A stretch of DNA of 64,000 nt from Cymbidium sinense. Lineage: Eukaryota; Streptophyta; Magnoliopsida; Asparagales; Orchidaceae. The stretch lies in assembly GCA_021442155.1 (NCBI GenBank), contig CM038228.1, positions 82,155,095-82,219,094 of the forward strand. The letters are read 5' to 3'. Below the pieces are notes generated by a model that saw only the letters and a program-made list of their open reading frames with translations, was not told the DNA's origin and did no database searches. Below are positions 20,901 to 35,100 of this stretch, in pieces; positions within the stretch are counted from its first letter, which is position 1; each line of letters starts with the position of its first letter. The position numbers and the translations under genes were made by a program.

Positions 20901-23900
20901 GGGTGTGTCGTGAGGCAGGTAACTTTGATTAGCATTCAATATGATCACGTATAAGTATCAAGAATATCATAGATAATAGAAATGGTATAAAAAATCCCTT
21001 CTGTTTAATTTGATTTCAACTTGCATATGAAGAGGCATGATATACATATAATTCCCTTTATATGAAATAAATTGAATCAAAGTAGAAGCATGAAATTCAT
21101 ACAGAATAGCATCATATCTCATCAAGCAGTAATTGATTTTTCCCTTAGATAAGAAAGTTTAGCAAGCCTTATATTCATCAAATAATATATTAGTGATTTC
21201 TTAGATAGAATATTTTCAGCAAGTCTCTTGGTCATTAAATAACAAAATGATTGATTCCCCTTAGAAAAAATATTTTCAACAAACATTCCCCTTGATAAAG
21301 ATAGTTTCCAAGCACCACACTTAAAACAATGCAATTCCAACTAGATAAAAGAAATTTCAAACCTTATGCCTCACAGATAACAAATAATAGTTTTCCCCCT
21401 CCATAAAAATGCTTTCAGCATGTATCACATTTCTAGATGGCCATTTCATAAATTTCCCAATATCTCAAACCCATTTCAAGAAACTAGCAAGAAGTAAGAT
21501 CTAGGAAATCCTCAAATAAATTTCATAGCATTCTTCAATTTCATGATAACAAAATGTAAACATAGAGTTTAGCCATACAACATCAAACCCTTTTCCAGCT
21601 AGCAAGTGAGATCTAGGCAATATAGCTTTCCAAACAGAAATTTCAGCAACTAGATGCATGTAATCTCATAGATAACAAAACAAACATGGGGTTTAGCCAT
21701 ACAACATCCAAACCCCTTTAAAGTATCATGAATTTAAGCACAAAATAAAGCTCACTTTGCCAAGCCAATTTTGAGAATAAATGCATAAAAGAAAATTAGT
21801 TGGAGAGAAACAACAGGTGTCGATTTACTAAAAGAGAGGAGAAGGAGGAGTTTACGAAGCCGTCGTCGGCGATCAGCGAACTCGTCGTTCTGAGAAGCAG
21901 AGAGGACGTCGTTTATAGGAGAGACAGGGCTCGAGGAAGTCAGGGAATCAGAGTTGTGTGCGAGAGAGGGAGAATCGAATCAGCCATACATGAGGAGCGA
22001 GATCTGAAGCGAAAACCAGAGAGTTCATCCTCTGAGAAGCAAGAGGAGAATCTGAGCTACGTCGCTTGAGAAGAAAGAGTCAATCGTCTGAAGAGAACTC
22101 GTCGTGAGAAAGAGATCAAGCGGGCTTCGTCGCGTGAGAGCCAGAGATCTAAGGGAAAGAGCTCGTCGCGCTCTAGAAGCCGAAGAGGATCACAAAGCAG
22201 AAACCAGAGATCGTGAAAAAATGAGGGTCAACTAAGATAACCCTCGTTTCGTTCTTTGAGCGATCAGCGGAAGCAATTTTCCTTTTTTCTTTTAGGGCTT
22301 AGTTGGCACATCTCGATTGGTTGAGTGGGCGGCGGGATTAGGTAGGGAATTAATGCGTGATTAAGAGATAATTAGCGGATTAAGCTGCTGTTAATCATTT
22401 TAATTGCGATTTTATTACTTTTGACAAACCCTAGCAATATAGGTGTCAATTTAAGTTGTTTGATTGTCGGAATAAGGCGATCAATTTTGATCAGTCGTTT
22501 AAATAATGTCGGCGACGGTGAAGTAAATTGTCTAAATTGTCGCCGTCGCGTTTAAATTAATCGACCTCGCGCATACTTTTTTCGGCCGCGGAAGATGTCG
22601 TTTGATAGGTTTCGACATTTCGCGACGGCATAGCGATTTATTTTGCGAGCGGAGGTTGTTTAGGCGTTAAAGGCTTCTCGACTTTGATTTGCTAATTTTA
22701 TGATAATTTGATTTTAATTATCCGTCGATCCTAATTGATTAATTTTCGATTAATTCTTTTTATTTTTTGCATTCGTCATCGTCGAAAAAGCAATTTGATC
22801 GGTTCGGATCGCGATTTAAGGGATTTTAAAATCCATTTATTTAATTTAATGTGGCACATAGTTGTAGGTCAACAGTAATACATAACTAACAAAGGGCTTT
22901 TTGTTATATCAAATGTACTTTATGATTGACAACTCTAGGAGTAAAGTCATTAGACTATTGACCTCCATTCATGTTACATAAGTCTAGCTCACAAGACAAG
23001 TTCGACGGATCACGGACGTAGTATCACACACAAATCGAAGTTGAAATATCCTGATCAACACCGAAAATGATCAAAACGATCTCCGATCAACAAACGAACT
23101 TTACCGCGTTGAGCGCCGAAGTTGGTGAAATATACATTTTTGCAATCGGCGGTTGTCGATCGAGAGCCATCGACACGTCTACGTGCATATTAGAGTTGGG
23201 AGGCTACAACGATGTCAAAACGATTTTCGTTCGCGAAATTGATCACTCTGTTAGCGTAAAAATATTGAAACATATCAAACAAGACTATTCGTGTTGGATT
23301 GATGATGCAGACGAGCGGTCGAAGCGATAATCAGCGTTTTTATTGAAGTTGTCACCGATTATTGAATTAAACCAAACGGCCTTCGATGTAAAGCGGTATC
23401 TTGAGTCGGAACATCGAAATAGTCCAAGATTAACACCTATATTTCCTATGTGATGATATCGCCACAAAAAGTTTAATTAAGATTAATTTAATCACTCAAA
23501 TAAAAAGAATCCTATATAAATACTCTTTAACACCTAAACCTAAGACATATACCTAACAGCCCTCACGTTAATCAGTGCCCCGTCCACTTCGATTCCTCTG
23601 GAGCGAACACCAAGCTGCACGCCTCGTCCCCCCCCGATCGAGCAAACCATAACTCCCGCTCCATCCCTCGGTTCCTCATGCGTGACTAGCCGAACGAAGC
23701 TCCCGAGCGCATTTCCTTCTGTGTCCCAACTCTCCCCTCCCGATCGAAGCACCTCGCCGATCATCTCACAGCCAAGTCATGGCTGCCTGTCCTGTGTAGT
23801 GCCAAAACCCGATCTCCTCGCCGTCAACCCATGCAGCTCATGTCCTCCCACCTGCTCGAGTGAGTAGCCCGATCCCTCTCCCATCCGCCTCTCCCGCTCT

Positions 23901-26900
23901 CTTCCTCTGCTAGACAGCCAACACTTGATCTTCTCCGCATCTCCTTACAAAATAAGGGTTGCTGCAGCTCTAATCTTCTTATCTGCCGAACCTCCTCTCC
24001 GTCTTTCAGCTTGCATTCCACTACCTCCTATTCTCCTCCAAGCTTCTCACCGTTGGCGTACATCTGAACTACTCTACACAATCCAGGCTGCATACAAGGA
24101 AGATAGTTGCTCCAGCTTTCTTCCAGCCTTCCTGTCACCACACAACCAACTACCTTAGTACAGGTCAAACATTGCAGCAAACACCAACTTAACAGCTCCT
24201 AGGCCACCTCTTTCCCTTTCTATGCTCTTCCCTTAGCCCATGACAATCCCGAACTCTCCTTTACTTCTCCCTCCTAGCCTGTACAGTCAATCTAAGTTAA
24301 TTTGCTACTGGTTCCTCCTAATCATCGGTAGCAACCACAGCTAACTCCGATCCCCATCTTAGCCACCATCCCATCCACAATTCAATCCAAAACTGCAACC
24401 TCTCCTTCTAGCTTTCATGTGTAGCCATTTCCAGACATATTCACATAAGAGCAAGCCATCTTCTCCACACAAAGGGGCTGATCTTCACTACCGTAACTCC
24501 TATCTACTTCAGAATCTCCCCTTCCATCAATTCATGGCATTGGATCCCCTACTTAACCTACAACCACTTAGCCTTCTAAGCCAAGTCTTTCACCAGTTAT
24601 CTAAGCTCGCAGACCTTTGCCAACTCCCTACTATGAAGGTAGACCATTCACTTAAAATCATTGTTTTGCTTAACTGAGTTCAAAGGAGTCTAGGCATCGA
24701 TGAATCTGATAGTGCAAAGGACCTTCACTTGAATGGATGCACATTTGATTAGATGTCATGGAAACTAGTTGATGAAGATAGATGCCTCATTCCATTCTAT
24801 GAGTTGATACGAAGTGGATTACATCCTGTCAGGAGCATTCCCGATAATAAGCCTTTATTTAGGATCATTTTGGAGAGCCGTGGGAGGAGAGGCATGGTGC
24901 CTTTTCACATGCAAATGTTGGATTCTCAAAATCCCTTCTAAACTACCCTCACCTGAAACAGCCACTACACCTCTTACCTTTAATGCACATAAACCCTCTT
25001 TCCACTTAGAACAAAACTCCCAATAACCTCAGCTCTACCTACGACAGCTTTCCTCAGCCCCCTCTCTAATCTAATAATCTCAATCCAGGTGATATGAGGT
25101 GATGAGGTTTAAATTTCTATAGAGTTTTATGTTGATATTTATATGCCATATGAAACTGAAATCTGCCTACATCTTACTATTAAACTACCCTTTTAATATG
25201 TTGAATTTGGTGAAAGTGATGGTTTGATGTACTTGCCAACAAAGAATTGTAAGAAAGGTTGTGATGTTAAGTACCCATTCATGTTGCTTTAACATGGCGG
25301 GGAAACTTGCTAGATTTAAGTACTCATTTGTGCTGCTTCAGCATGAGAAGGAAACTAGGATTCTTTGTATATAGGTTTTGAAGGTCTATATGATGCTTCC
25401 CATAAGTGCAGTAAATATAAAGACTTATCCAATTGCGGTGTCACAAGACACCTACTAGACACGCTTTTCATAAGCATGGTGGGAAGGCTTTGACTCCTGA
25501 TGCAGCCCACTATGCGGGGACGACGTCAGAAAGCGCCGGATTTCACTCTAAATGGTTATGTATTTGCAAGCATAATGTTCTGAATTTTTTTTCTTTTGTA
25601 TTCATTGCTTCTATATAGCTGCAATAACTGCTAGATTTAAGTACTCGTTCGTATTGCTTCAACACGGTAAGAAAAGTTAAGATGCTTTCTATACAGGTTT
25701 TGAAGACCTATGCGCACTTCCCATAAGTGCGGTAGGTAATGAAGACTTTTTTTCTGGCCGTGGTATCGAAAGACACGTTACCATGCACGTTTTTCATAAA
25801 TGTGTTGGAAATGCTTTAGTACTCCCGATCTAGCCCCCTATACGAGGATGATGCCAGAGGATACTGAAATTTAATCAAAATGTGGACTGATAATTAATGC
25901 AAATGAGATAGTTAAAGAACAATATCCAAAGCTTAAATGAGCAATTAGATTAATAATTGAACCAAACACAAAATACCAAATTCTTGAGATAAAATTAGAC
26001 TTATAGCACTAAATGTTCATTTCACATAAGCAAAACACTTGAATGAATATATTGTAATATATTGTGCCGCAAAATATTTAAAAGAATTGAAGTCAAATAT
26101 GAATGAAGCCTATGACATACACTAGATTGACTAAGAATGTGCTAGATCGAAAGGCCACCTTCTTAGTGAGATTGAGGCATATCAAACTTACTGTTCCTTT
26201 GAATGTGTCTTCAAGCAAGGGTGAAACTTCTATTGAAATTCATGATGAATCTATAGTAACACATATTGGTTGCTAACAAGCATAACCAAGATATTCTGAT
26301 GATTCATGACAACATAAAGCATATTACATGATGATCCATATAGGCGAAGAACAACTTGAATAAGCCTCGTTCACATTGTAAAGGATTTCTTAATCCCTTT
26401 CATTCAACCTAGAGAACTTCGAAGTTGCAGAAGTATTTGATTAGTGCAAGTCTCTCATTTCATTATGAGATGATTCTAAGTCAAATACATGCAGATGTGC
26501 ATGATTCCCAAGGCAGTTACACATTTATAGTTATCATATTGAGATACATGTACATAATGTGAAGATGTAAATTATGCACATGTTTGGAGAATGATGTTTA
26601 ATGTCATTGCATCTAAATATGTGTGATTAATCAAACCTTCTACACGTTAATTATGCATGCATCATGAACTGGTCTAAGTTTGGATTTAATATCTCGGCAT
26701 GCAAGTAAATCATGGAATGAACTACGTATGCACACGCATTACAAAGTAGCATTAATTCAAATATAACACCTAGAGTAACATGTAAGCGCTCTTAAGTGAC
26801 ATTTTTCACAAGAAATTTCTCAAAGCTTAATCTTAAATATACAATGAAGCATGAGAATTCCTATAAGCTGTTTGAAGATCAATCTAGTTATATACTCACA

Positions 26901-29154
26901 TGGGCTCCGACAAAGTGTTAAATGTCTAAACTCAATGTCTGAGGATGCTTCGCGAGATAACATAAAATAAATCTGAATTGCATGCATGTGCTCCGACCAA
27001 TGTATTATACATTTAATTATAAGGTATGAGAATGTTGCGTAGGCTAAAATCAATAGTAATCTAAATTCAGTCACATTTCTCAAAATTACATATATATTTC
27101 AAATGATCAAGTTAGATATAGACCCAATCCTCAATGTTCATAATTGGGTTGGCAAGGTCTACTATATGACTAATCTCTCAAGAAATTCAAACCAATCATA
27201 AATCATAGACCTAATCCTCTACTAATAAATAGGTAGAGTTGACAAAATCTACCTCGATGATGACTGTGTTGAATGTAGATTTCAACCGGAAGGGATATTA
27301 TCATTAAGTTATATTCAAAATTCAATTTCAAATCAGATATTATCATTAAGTTATATTCAAAATTCAATTTCAAATCAATATAAATTCAAATTTCATGAAA
27401 ATTCAAAAAAAGAAAGATACAAAAGAAGCTAAATTCAAATGATTAAATGAAATATAACATCTAAAACTTAAAGCTAAAATCTAATTCATCTACACATCCG
27501 CAATTATTTGTTGAAGTTAATAAATTAAAAAAATTTTAGCTCATAAAAGAGTCAATGTCAAATTAAATACATTACTATATTCATACTTAAATAACCTCAT
27601 GTCAGTAAGAACGTGACATGTGTCTTCTATCCGCGTGATTTAACCAGTAAGCTTCACATATAACTAGAGTCCACTGACCGGGTGGTTCTTGGTCAAACCG
27701 ATTATATTATAGTTCGCTATGGCATTATGTTCGATGGCTCACGTTTTAAGTTGTGAATAATATGATGCACTTGATAGGGTAAAAAATCCTGTCAGCTAAG
27801 GTGGACTTAAATTTATCCCTTTAAACAAATATCATCCTGATCTACAAAACACCGGGCGACAATGACTAGCGACAAGGATCCTTCGTGTTGTCATTCACCC
27901 ATAAATGCTAAACACGACGGGATGATGGAATCATGAGATCTTGATCGAGCATGTCATCATTCCTCCAACCATCCACTTTAAGCTAACGATGATGAATTTC
28001 ATAAATACTTTAAACTCTATTTGTTACTACTATACGTGAAACATTTAGTGATCTAATGACTAGCTTTAATCGAAAGTTCTCTCTCAGCATTAGGAGGGGT
28101 AATTAACTATAGTGCTTGCACTTATAGGAAACTTAGAGCCAGATCTAAAATTCTCACAAAATGAGCTCAAAATTTATGGGTAATGCTTTATCTACTATTT
28201 CATCTGCCTTCTGAAAATTTGACCGACATTAATCAAACTCTCCTCATCCGCAGATCGGTGGGGAATTTTTAGAGCCCACACGGACAACTTGCAAGTTATA
28301 GTAATTATCATAATTTAATGATGTCATTTTGCAACAAACCACCAATCAATTATAACTACTACTTTTTGCCTCAATATTTCACGACAAACAACGCAAGCAA
28401 AAAACACAAACCACATCCGTATTAACGTGACATAATTAGAGAGTTAATATAGTGATGCACTTGATGTAATATTGGTTCTATCTTAAGCTAGAGTTTTCTT
28501 TTTATTATCACATTCAATAAATTATTACAAATGATGGATGGATTTTATTTTAAAATTTAAAAAGTGAATTTTATTTTTAATATTTTATATCTAATAATTG
28601 CTATTGAAATTTTTATGTTTGAGATTATTTGATTAAGAATTTATGGATGCTTTGATGATAAGATCTCGTTCGATTGAGATTTTCAATCAACACGACCATT
28701 ATCATGATATTTGAATAATTTGATTTTGTCAATCTAGACCTTGTCAACCATGCATATTTACTTATGAGGGATCGAGCCAACAAGTATTGGTTTAGTATTT
28801 ACCAAACTAAAATCTTGTCAACTATATTTTTATGCTTAGAAGATCAGGTCTCTAAAATAAATACATTATCATACCACACCAACTAAATTTAAATATAAAT
28901 TTAAAAGAGTGAATTTTCAAAAAAAGTTGAATTCTTTTATATTGATTTCACATTTTTCAAGACAATCGAATTTAAATCTATCATCTTTTCTTCTCTGCAG
29001 TGTTCTCAAACTATAACATACTTCTGCAAATCTCAATACATCAATGTGATGCATATGCATGAATTTTGAGGTAGTAACATAATGCATATGCACACGTTAT
29101 GATGCACTTGCATGATACATTTGTATACGTTTCTAGTGCATTTGCATTCTATAC

Positions 29155-29190
<36 letters not shown>

Positions 29191-32100
29191 GTTGTTGTTT
29201 ACGGAACTTTGCTTGCAATGGCAAACTAATGCTGCAAGTCATGAGAAAAATAAAAAATGTCTTTATCTTTCTTTGTATTTAAATAAATAGCGATCATGCA
29301 AATGGGAGTGGGGACAGCATCTCCATGTGCATAAACCTTTCCTTAGAATTAGCATAAAGATATCATAGTAATCATTATATTAGCAGATTTTAAGTGGCTT
29401 TCCAATAGCACCCCTTGACTTCAGAAGGATATCCATTAAAAATGCATGATTTGGAAACTTTAGAGAACTACAGAGATACAAATCAGTTGCGGGTCTTGAG
29501 TTTTTGGGTAAGGGAATACAACAAAATATTAGTAGCTGCAGAGAAACTAGTTAAACAAAAAGAGTCAATGAAACTAGAAAACCTATCAATGTTGTTCTGT
29601 TAGTTTAAATTTCATTTAGAATAAACTCTGGTTTGATGATTAAGAAAACTGAATAAAATTAACCAAAGTGGCATAGTTTATGCAGGATGCATATAAACTG
29701 TAAAATTGTATTTTAGTTGATTTTATGACAATATAAGTGACAACACGCTGATCCAATGAATCATTTTAAAATAGGCTAAACCAAATCAAATCAAATGAAA
29801 TCATACAAAATTTTCACAAAAATAAGAAAACTAGCCTTAGTACTTAGTTTGTTCTCCTTGGTTTCAATTTCACTCTCAGTTGCCTAGTTCAAATTGAAAT
29901 TTTGTGGTTAGATTTGATTCTAACTATGAGCAAAAGATGAAATGGAACACAGATAAAGTGCAAAATAAATTTTAGGAGTCAATACAAAACTACTTTTTGA
30001 TCATTAAAGATAAACTTCTTTGATGGTCAACTGCCTCCCACCCCTACCAACTCAATATAGATTTTGTCCAGAAAACAAATAAAAGAGCATGGACACTAAT
30101 CCCCATGACCTTCATAAAGATCACCATCAAAGAAGGAAGGTGACTTTTGCTGACCCATATGTGTATTTCATAAATCAAGTTAGGTCGTGCATGGCGAAAC
30201 CTATAAGCATTGATTGCATCATCGCATGAATTGAAGTTAAAATCCCACAATTACAATTGAAATCGATTCAAACCCTCTCGTTTGAAAATTTTAATTGCGT
30301 AAATGCGTTCAAAATATAAAAATTAATCAAACGAAGATCATTCTATCGATTAATAATGCTCGATTGAGCAAAATTAATTTTAAATGTAATTACGCATACC
30401 AAAGTTGGGAAACCCCGACGACGTTCAAACGACCACCGTTCGCAAAAGTAATTGCATTGTTGTCGCCGAAACATCAAAATCTATCGACAACTTCCGCGAT
30501 CAATTAGGCTAAGTCTATGCGAACGTCGAGTGATTTGAATGCGACGCCATGCAATTTAAGCACAAATTCACTTTGATTGTTGTCGAAGTAGTCCAAATGA
30601 TCTCCGATCGAGAAACATATATCGCAATTACATTCGAAGCGTCGAATTTGCCTAAAATAGATACTTATGTTGTCCAAAAAATATTTTAGTTAAACTTCAC
30701 ACATTTTGAGATGAGTAATTGATAAAATATTGCATGATGACACATAAATATACTATGCATGATTTAATATGTGAATATTCACAAATTAAATTGACTTTAT
30801 ATAACTTGCATAAAATGTGTTAGTATATGATTAAATCAAATGTGATTGCCATCCAAGATTCATCAAATCTCATTATTTTGATCCTTTATTTGCCCAAAAT
30901 AAGTTGCCCTTTCGTTTCCCTAGCATGCTGTCCAGTTAGCCAATCATATTAGCCGCCCATGTCTTCTATTGGCAGCCACCCAGGCAGCCAATCAGAAAAA
31001 ATCAGCCAGCCCTTACCTGGCCGAAACTCCCATTCCCGTATCTGATCCACGAAAAGCTCAAAGGCCTCAATCAGATCTCTCCCGCTTCCTTTCCTTTCCC
31101 TTCCTCTCGCTACGGGTTTTAGGTCCGATTCTTCCGATCTGTCCTGTAGCACATCCTCTGCCGTTCCTTTCAAGGTACTCACCGAACTTCCCAATCAACT
31201 CCCTATCCTGATTCTCGTCTTCGCTGCTTACCCGCACTCCCTTGCCTGCTGTTCCTCCCAAGGAAACAAAGCTGAATCTCCCACCAGAAATCTCTCACGC
31301 CTCCTCCTACAGATAACTCTCTCAAGATGTGCTCGTTTCCTTAACCTACGTACAACAACCTCCCCTCCTTCTCAAGATCAAACCACAGCATTCCCTACTT
31401 CCCTGCTATGCACCTACCCTATCTTTGAACTTCTAGCACAATGCATGTCTCCCTTCCCACTTGAAAACCAACCAAGCTGTTAGACATCCCATTTCCCTCC
31501 TGATTTTCCTATATCCACGGCCCTTCCTCAACACATTCAAGCAAGCACTTAATTCTTGGATCAGTTTTATGATCAAGGAGATAATGAGTTTAAGTCTTGG
31601 TTTTTGCTGTTAGGTAGCACTTTGATTGAATCCTATTCAAAACGTGTTCGAGTTTTGCTATCAAACAGCCAACTTATTATCGGAATGAAATGGGATAGAA
31701 GAAAGAGTAGGATTCATGAAATTTAACAGCAATCTTCTCAATATTTAATAGGATTAAATTTGATTTAACCTAAGTACTATTTTGAAATTATTGGCCATTT
31801 TATTTTGACCGACCTTCTCTAAAACTTATTACTATATTGATTCCTGTATCATTCCTTGTGGGTCCTGAGTGCAAAAGTTAAATATAATATTATTAAAATT
31901 AAGTAAATGTACGCATCTTTTTTGGTGCGGCGAGTAAACTTGTAATTTTTATCCAGATATGAAGGCCTCCTATGCGCCTTTTTTGGCGTGATGGAGAAGG
32001 TAAAATTCTATGGTCATTGTTCATTTCATCTATATACACCTTTCTTGGCTTTGTAGGCAAGCCCAGTACCCCAAAGTAGCCTCCTATGCGGAGACAACGT

Positions 32101-35100
32101 CGAGATGCTGTCGAAATTCTGTTGAAATCTTGCCAAAATTGCACACTTGCAATGGACTTGAATAAAAACTAAATGAGATCAATTGAGCAATCAAAACTTA
32201 TTTAAAAGAACTTAAATTGAAATTCAAATAAAAACTAACTTAGAAATAATGAATTAAAGTATAATATCTTACCTGAAATGCAAACAAAATATCACTTAAA
32301 GATTTTGAACTCGTAGAATCCCCACGAGAAATCACAAGCAAATGAAATGGTTGATGTAGAGAGGAGGCCCCTTCTATTTATAGGCATGAATTAACTTTCA
32401 TGTGGGTCTCATCTAATTGATGATAATTTAAATCTATTAATTGATAGACTATGAAAATTAAGAGCCCATTAATAATGAATTATAAATAATCATGAAATTT
32501 ACTAAATAGCATGTCATAAATAGATTTTATGTACATCTTGAGATAATACCCAAATAAATTAGATTCTTATGTACATCTTGAGATAATCATTCATGCAAAT
32601 AAAATGTTTTAAAGTATATGCGAACATGTGATTATTTATGATATATATTTGAAGAACTCACATGTTCGACTTAAGTGCTTGATATACATGCCGATTTGCA
32701 AAATGAGATGAATTTTACGCAATAATATTGTGCCTAATTCAAGCATTTCATTAATTAATGTAAATGTTTTGAGGAATTGAATTTTTATGCATATCACAAG
32801 TCAATCAGGTGTCTAAATCTATAGCTTCAATATACCTTCAATATACGTACAAGTGCTTGAATAAAAGTGAATTCCTAACAAGCAATTCTATACACTATTC
32901 AAGTGTTTCAACTCATGCAAGCTTGTGAATGCAATAATATGATGCTTTCATGCATTATGAATAAATCCATATCCTACCTTGTTGCGATAACGCATGTGTG
33001 AAAGACTTAAACTTTTAATTTGGTATGCACTCTGGGGCAAATATCCTTGCTTCGATGCATGTGTTTTAAATTTGACATTGTATATCAAAGAAGTAAATTG
33101 TTATATGTATGTTGAAGCAATCATTATCCCAACTTAAGTGTTTAAAAATGTGAATATTTTAACAATGGTGAATTTATTAAACACATTTTGAAACAAGTTT
33201 ATGTTATATTCAAATATTTCAAAGCTTATGCGAACTTTCAAACAAGTGAATTAAACATAAGCGTATTACGATGCGACTCCATGTTCAATCCCATTGCATT
33301 GGGATGCGTGCAAACAATTTAAATTATATAATAGCACATACATTGAATTTTCTAATTTCAAATTTAATGATTTGAAGCGTGTGCAAATTCCATATGAAAT
33401 TAATGAATAAAAGCATACAATTATTTATAATCAATCAATCACCCACATGTGTCTGATACATGTATCAAAATCTAAATTTCGTGTCTGAAGATGCTAGGCG
33501 GGTTGATTTTGGATTGTGTTTACGTACTGAATCCGGGTTAACAAAACTTAATGATATTTGTTATAACTTTCTCAACTTAATAAAATCTTTAAGAAGCTAA
33601 GTCTATCATATACAGTAAGATGACTATCTCTTAATTCCTCAATAATAGTTGTGATGATTTTAAAGTTCAACCGAAGCGGATCATTATTGCTTAAAATTTT
33701 AAAACATTGTGATTCAAATTTAAATTCATAAATACAAATCGACTTGATCTTTTGCTAGCAATTCTACCCCGATGATGTACGTGTTGATTGAATATTTCAA
33801 CCATATGGATTGTCACCATCAAAAAAATTTTAAGTCTTGGGGCTGTTTGGTTGGAAGAATTTAGAATGCAGTGTAAAGTAAATACTGAGATTTTAACTTT
33901 TTTGGTGTTTGGCTTGAAGTAAAGTAAATTTCCAAATTAATGTAATATATTCCAAATACATTACATAAGTCATTTTTAGTGTATTTGAAATTCGGCCGAT
34001 TTAGGTTCCAAATATCTGCTACGTAAAGTGATGCGGTCGTTGCCGCCACCGCCAGCCTTGTCGCCCGCCGCGCCGCCATCAGTCGCATCATCGTATCAAA
34101 CCTTCAAAATACTTTACATTTTTACCAAAACGAAAAAAAAGTCGTGAATTGTAAAACTCTCAATCAACAAGATAAAGTAATTCTTTTCAGATTCTACTGA
34201 TTTCTTTTCACTGCATTCATTTTTTTCGCCCAACATTAGTGTTAAATCATTGCATGTTCAAATCTAAAATCAAATATGAAACAATCATATGCTTAAATTG
34301 AATGAATTTAAGCATTTAAATCTAAAGCTAAATTCATCCACCTATTTGCAACTATTTGTTGGGAGTGACAAATTAAGAATAAGTTTTGCTCACAAAAGAA
34401 TGAATATTAAATCAAATATATCGCAATGTTTACACTCAAATAATCTCACGCTAGTAAGGACATGACCCATTTCTTCTATCCACATGATTTTGCTTCCAAA
34501 TGACATCACATAAACTATGTACTGATCAAAGCCTCTAAGTGGTTGGCCAAATGGCCATTAAATTACGATCTTCAATATGCTTCCGATAGCTTTGCTTCTT
34601 GAGCTGTGAGTCACAGAATGTATTTGATTGGAGAAAAATTCTTCTGTTACAAAGGTTAACTTACATTTATCCCCTCATACAAACACCACATCAGGTCTAT
34701 AAGATACTTTGGACGACACAACTCATGGTTGCTGACAAGAATTCTTCGATCAGGTTAGGTCAACTACATTCTCTAACTAAGTATCTTGGGACCACGGCCA
34801 GGTGGCGAGATCTTGATGGAGCGCATCATACCTTATATTAAATGATAAATTTTATAAATTTAAGTTCCACTCATTGCTACTATACGCTAAACAATTAACG
34901 ACTTATTGACTAACTTTAATTAAAAGTTCTATCTCAGTATTGGGAGGGATAATTAATTATAAGTGTTTACGTCTGTAGGAAACCTGAAACCAGATTTAGA
35001 ATAGTTTGGGACGTTTTCGATTGTGTTTTAATCTGACGTTGTGTTTGACTACCAATTTTTTTGTTATTTTTCAAAAGATTTTGTGGTGAAAAGATACTTT

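Larger units (their letters stand above)
18170..22860 (+). repeat. Repeat family R, copy III (plus sense)
   Basis: The outer part (18170-18470) is the reverse complement of 28060-28290 and 34910-35390, including the phrase agttaattacccctccc. Further in come a TATA box (20213-20220), a group of hairpins (20710-20910), a GA-rich block (21800-22260) and a GC/CGA-rich end (22440-22850). The same order is seen, inverted, in copies I and II. The structure resembles a long terminal repeat plus leader of a retroelement, but I find neither TG..CA ends nor coding domains. It meets copy I tail to tail near 22865. Confidence 0.65.
22870..28300 (-). repeat. Repeat family R, copy I (minus sense)
   Basis: Shared landmarks with copy II, in order, are the CGATC-rich end (23050-23480, cf. 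30270-30690), the CT-rich block (23560-24700), the leader repeats (25265-25880), CTGAGGATGCTTCGCG at 26938, the Ser-like phrase ACTCAAATAATCTCA variant at 27585, and GGGGTAATTAACTATAG near 28098. It is inverted with respect to copy III. No intact coding sequence is present; a stretch at 26100-26480 may be very old element coding DNA but I cannot assign it. Confidence 0.65.

Noticed and set aside
21800..22069. An 89-codon plus-strand frame rich in Arg, Glu and Ser
   Set aside because: It is a purine-rich, low-complexity stretch inside repeat copy III; the equivalent blocks in copies I and II are not open in the same frame.
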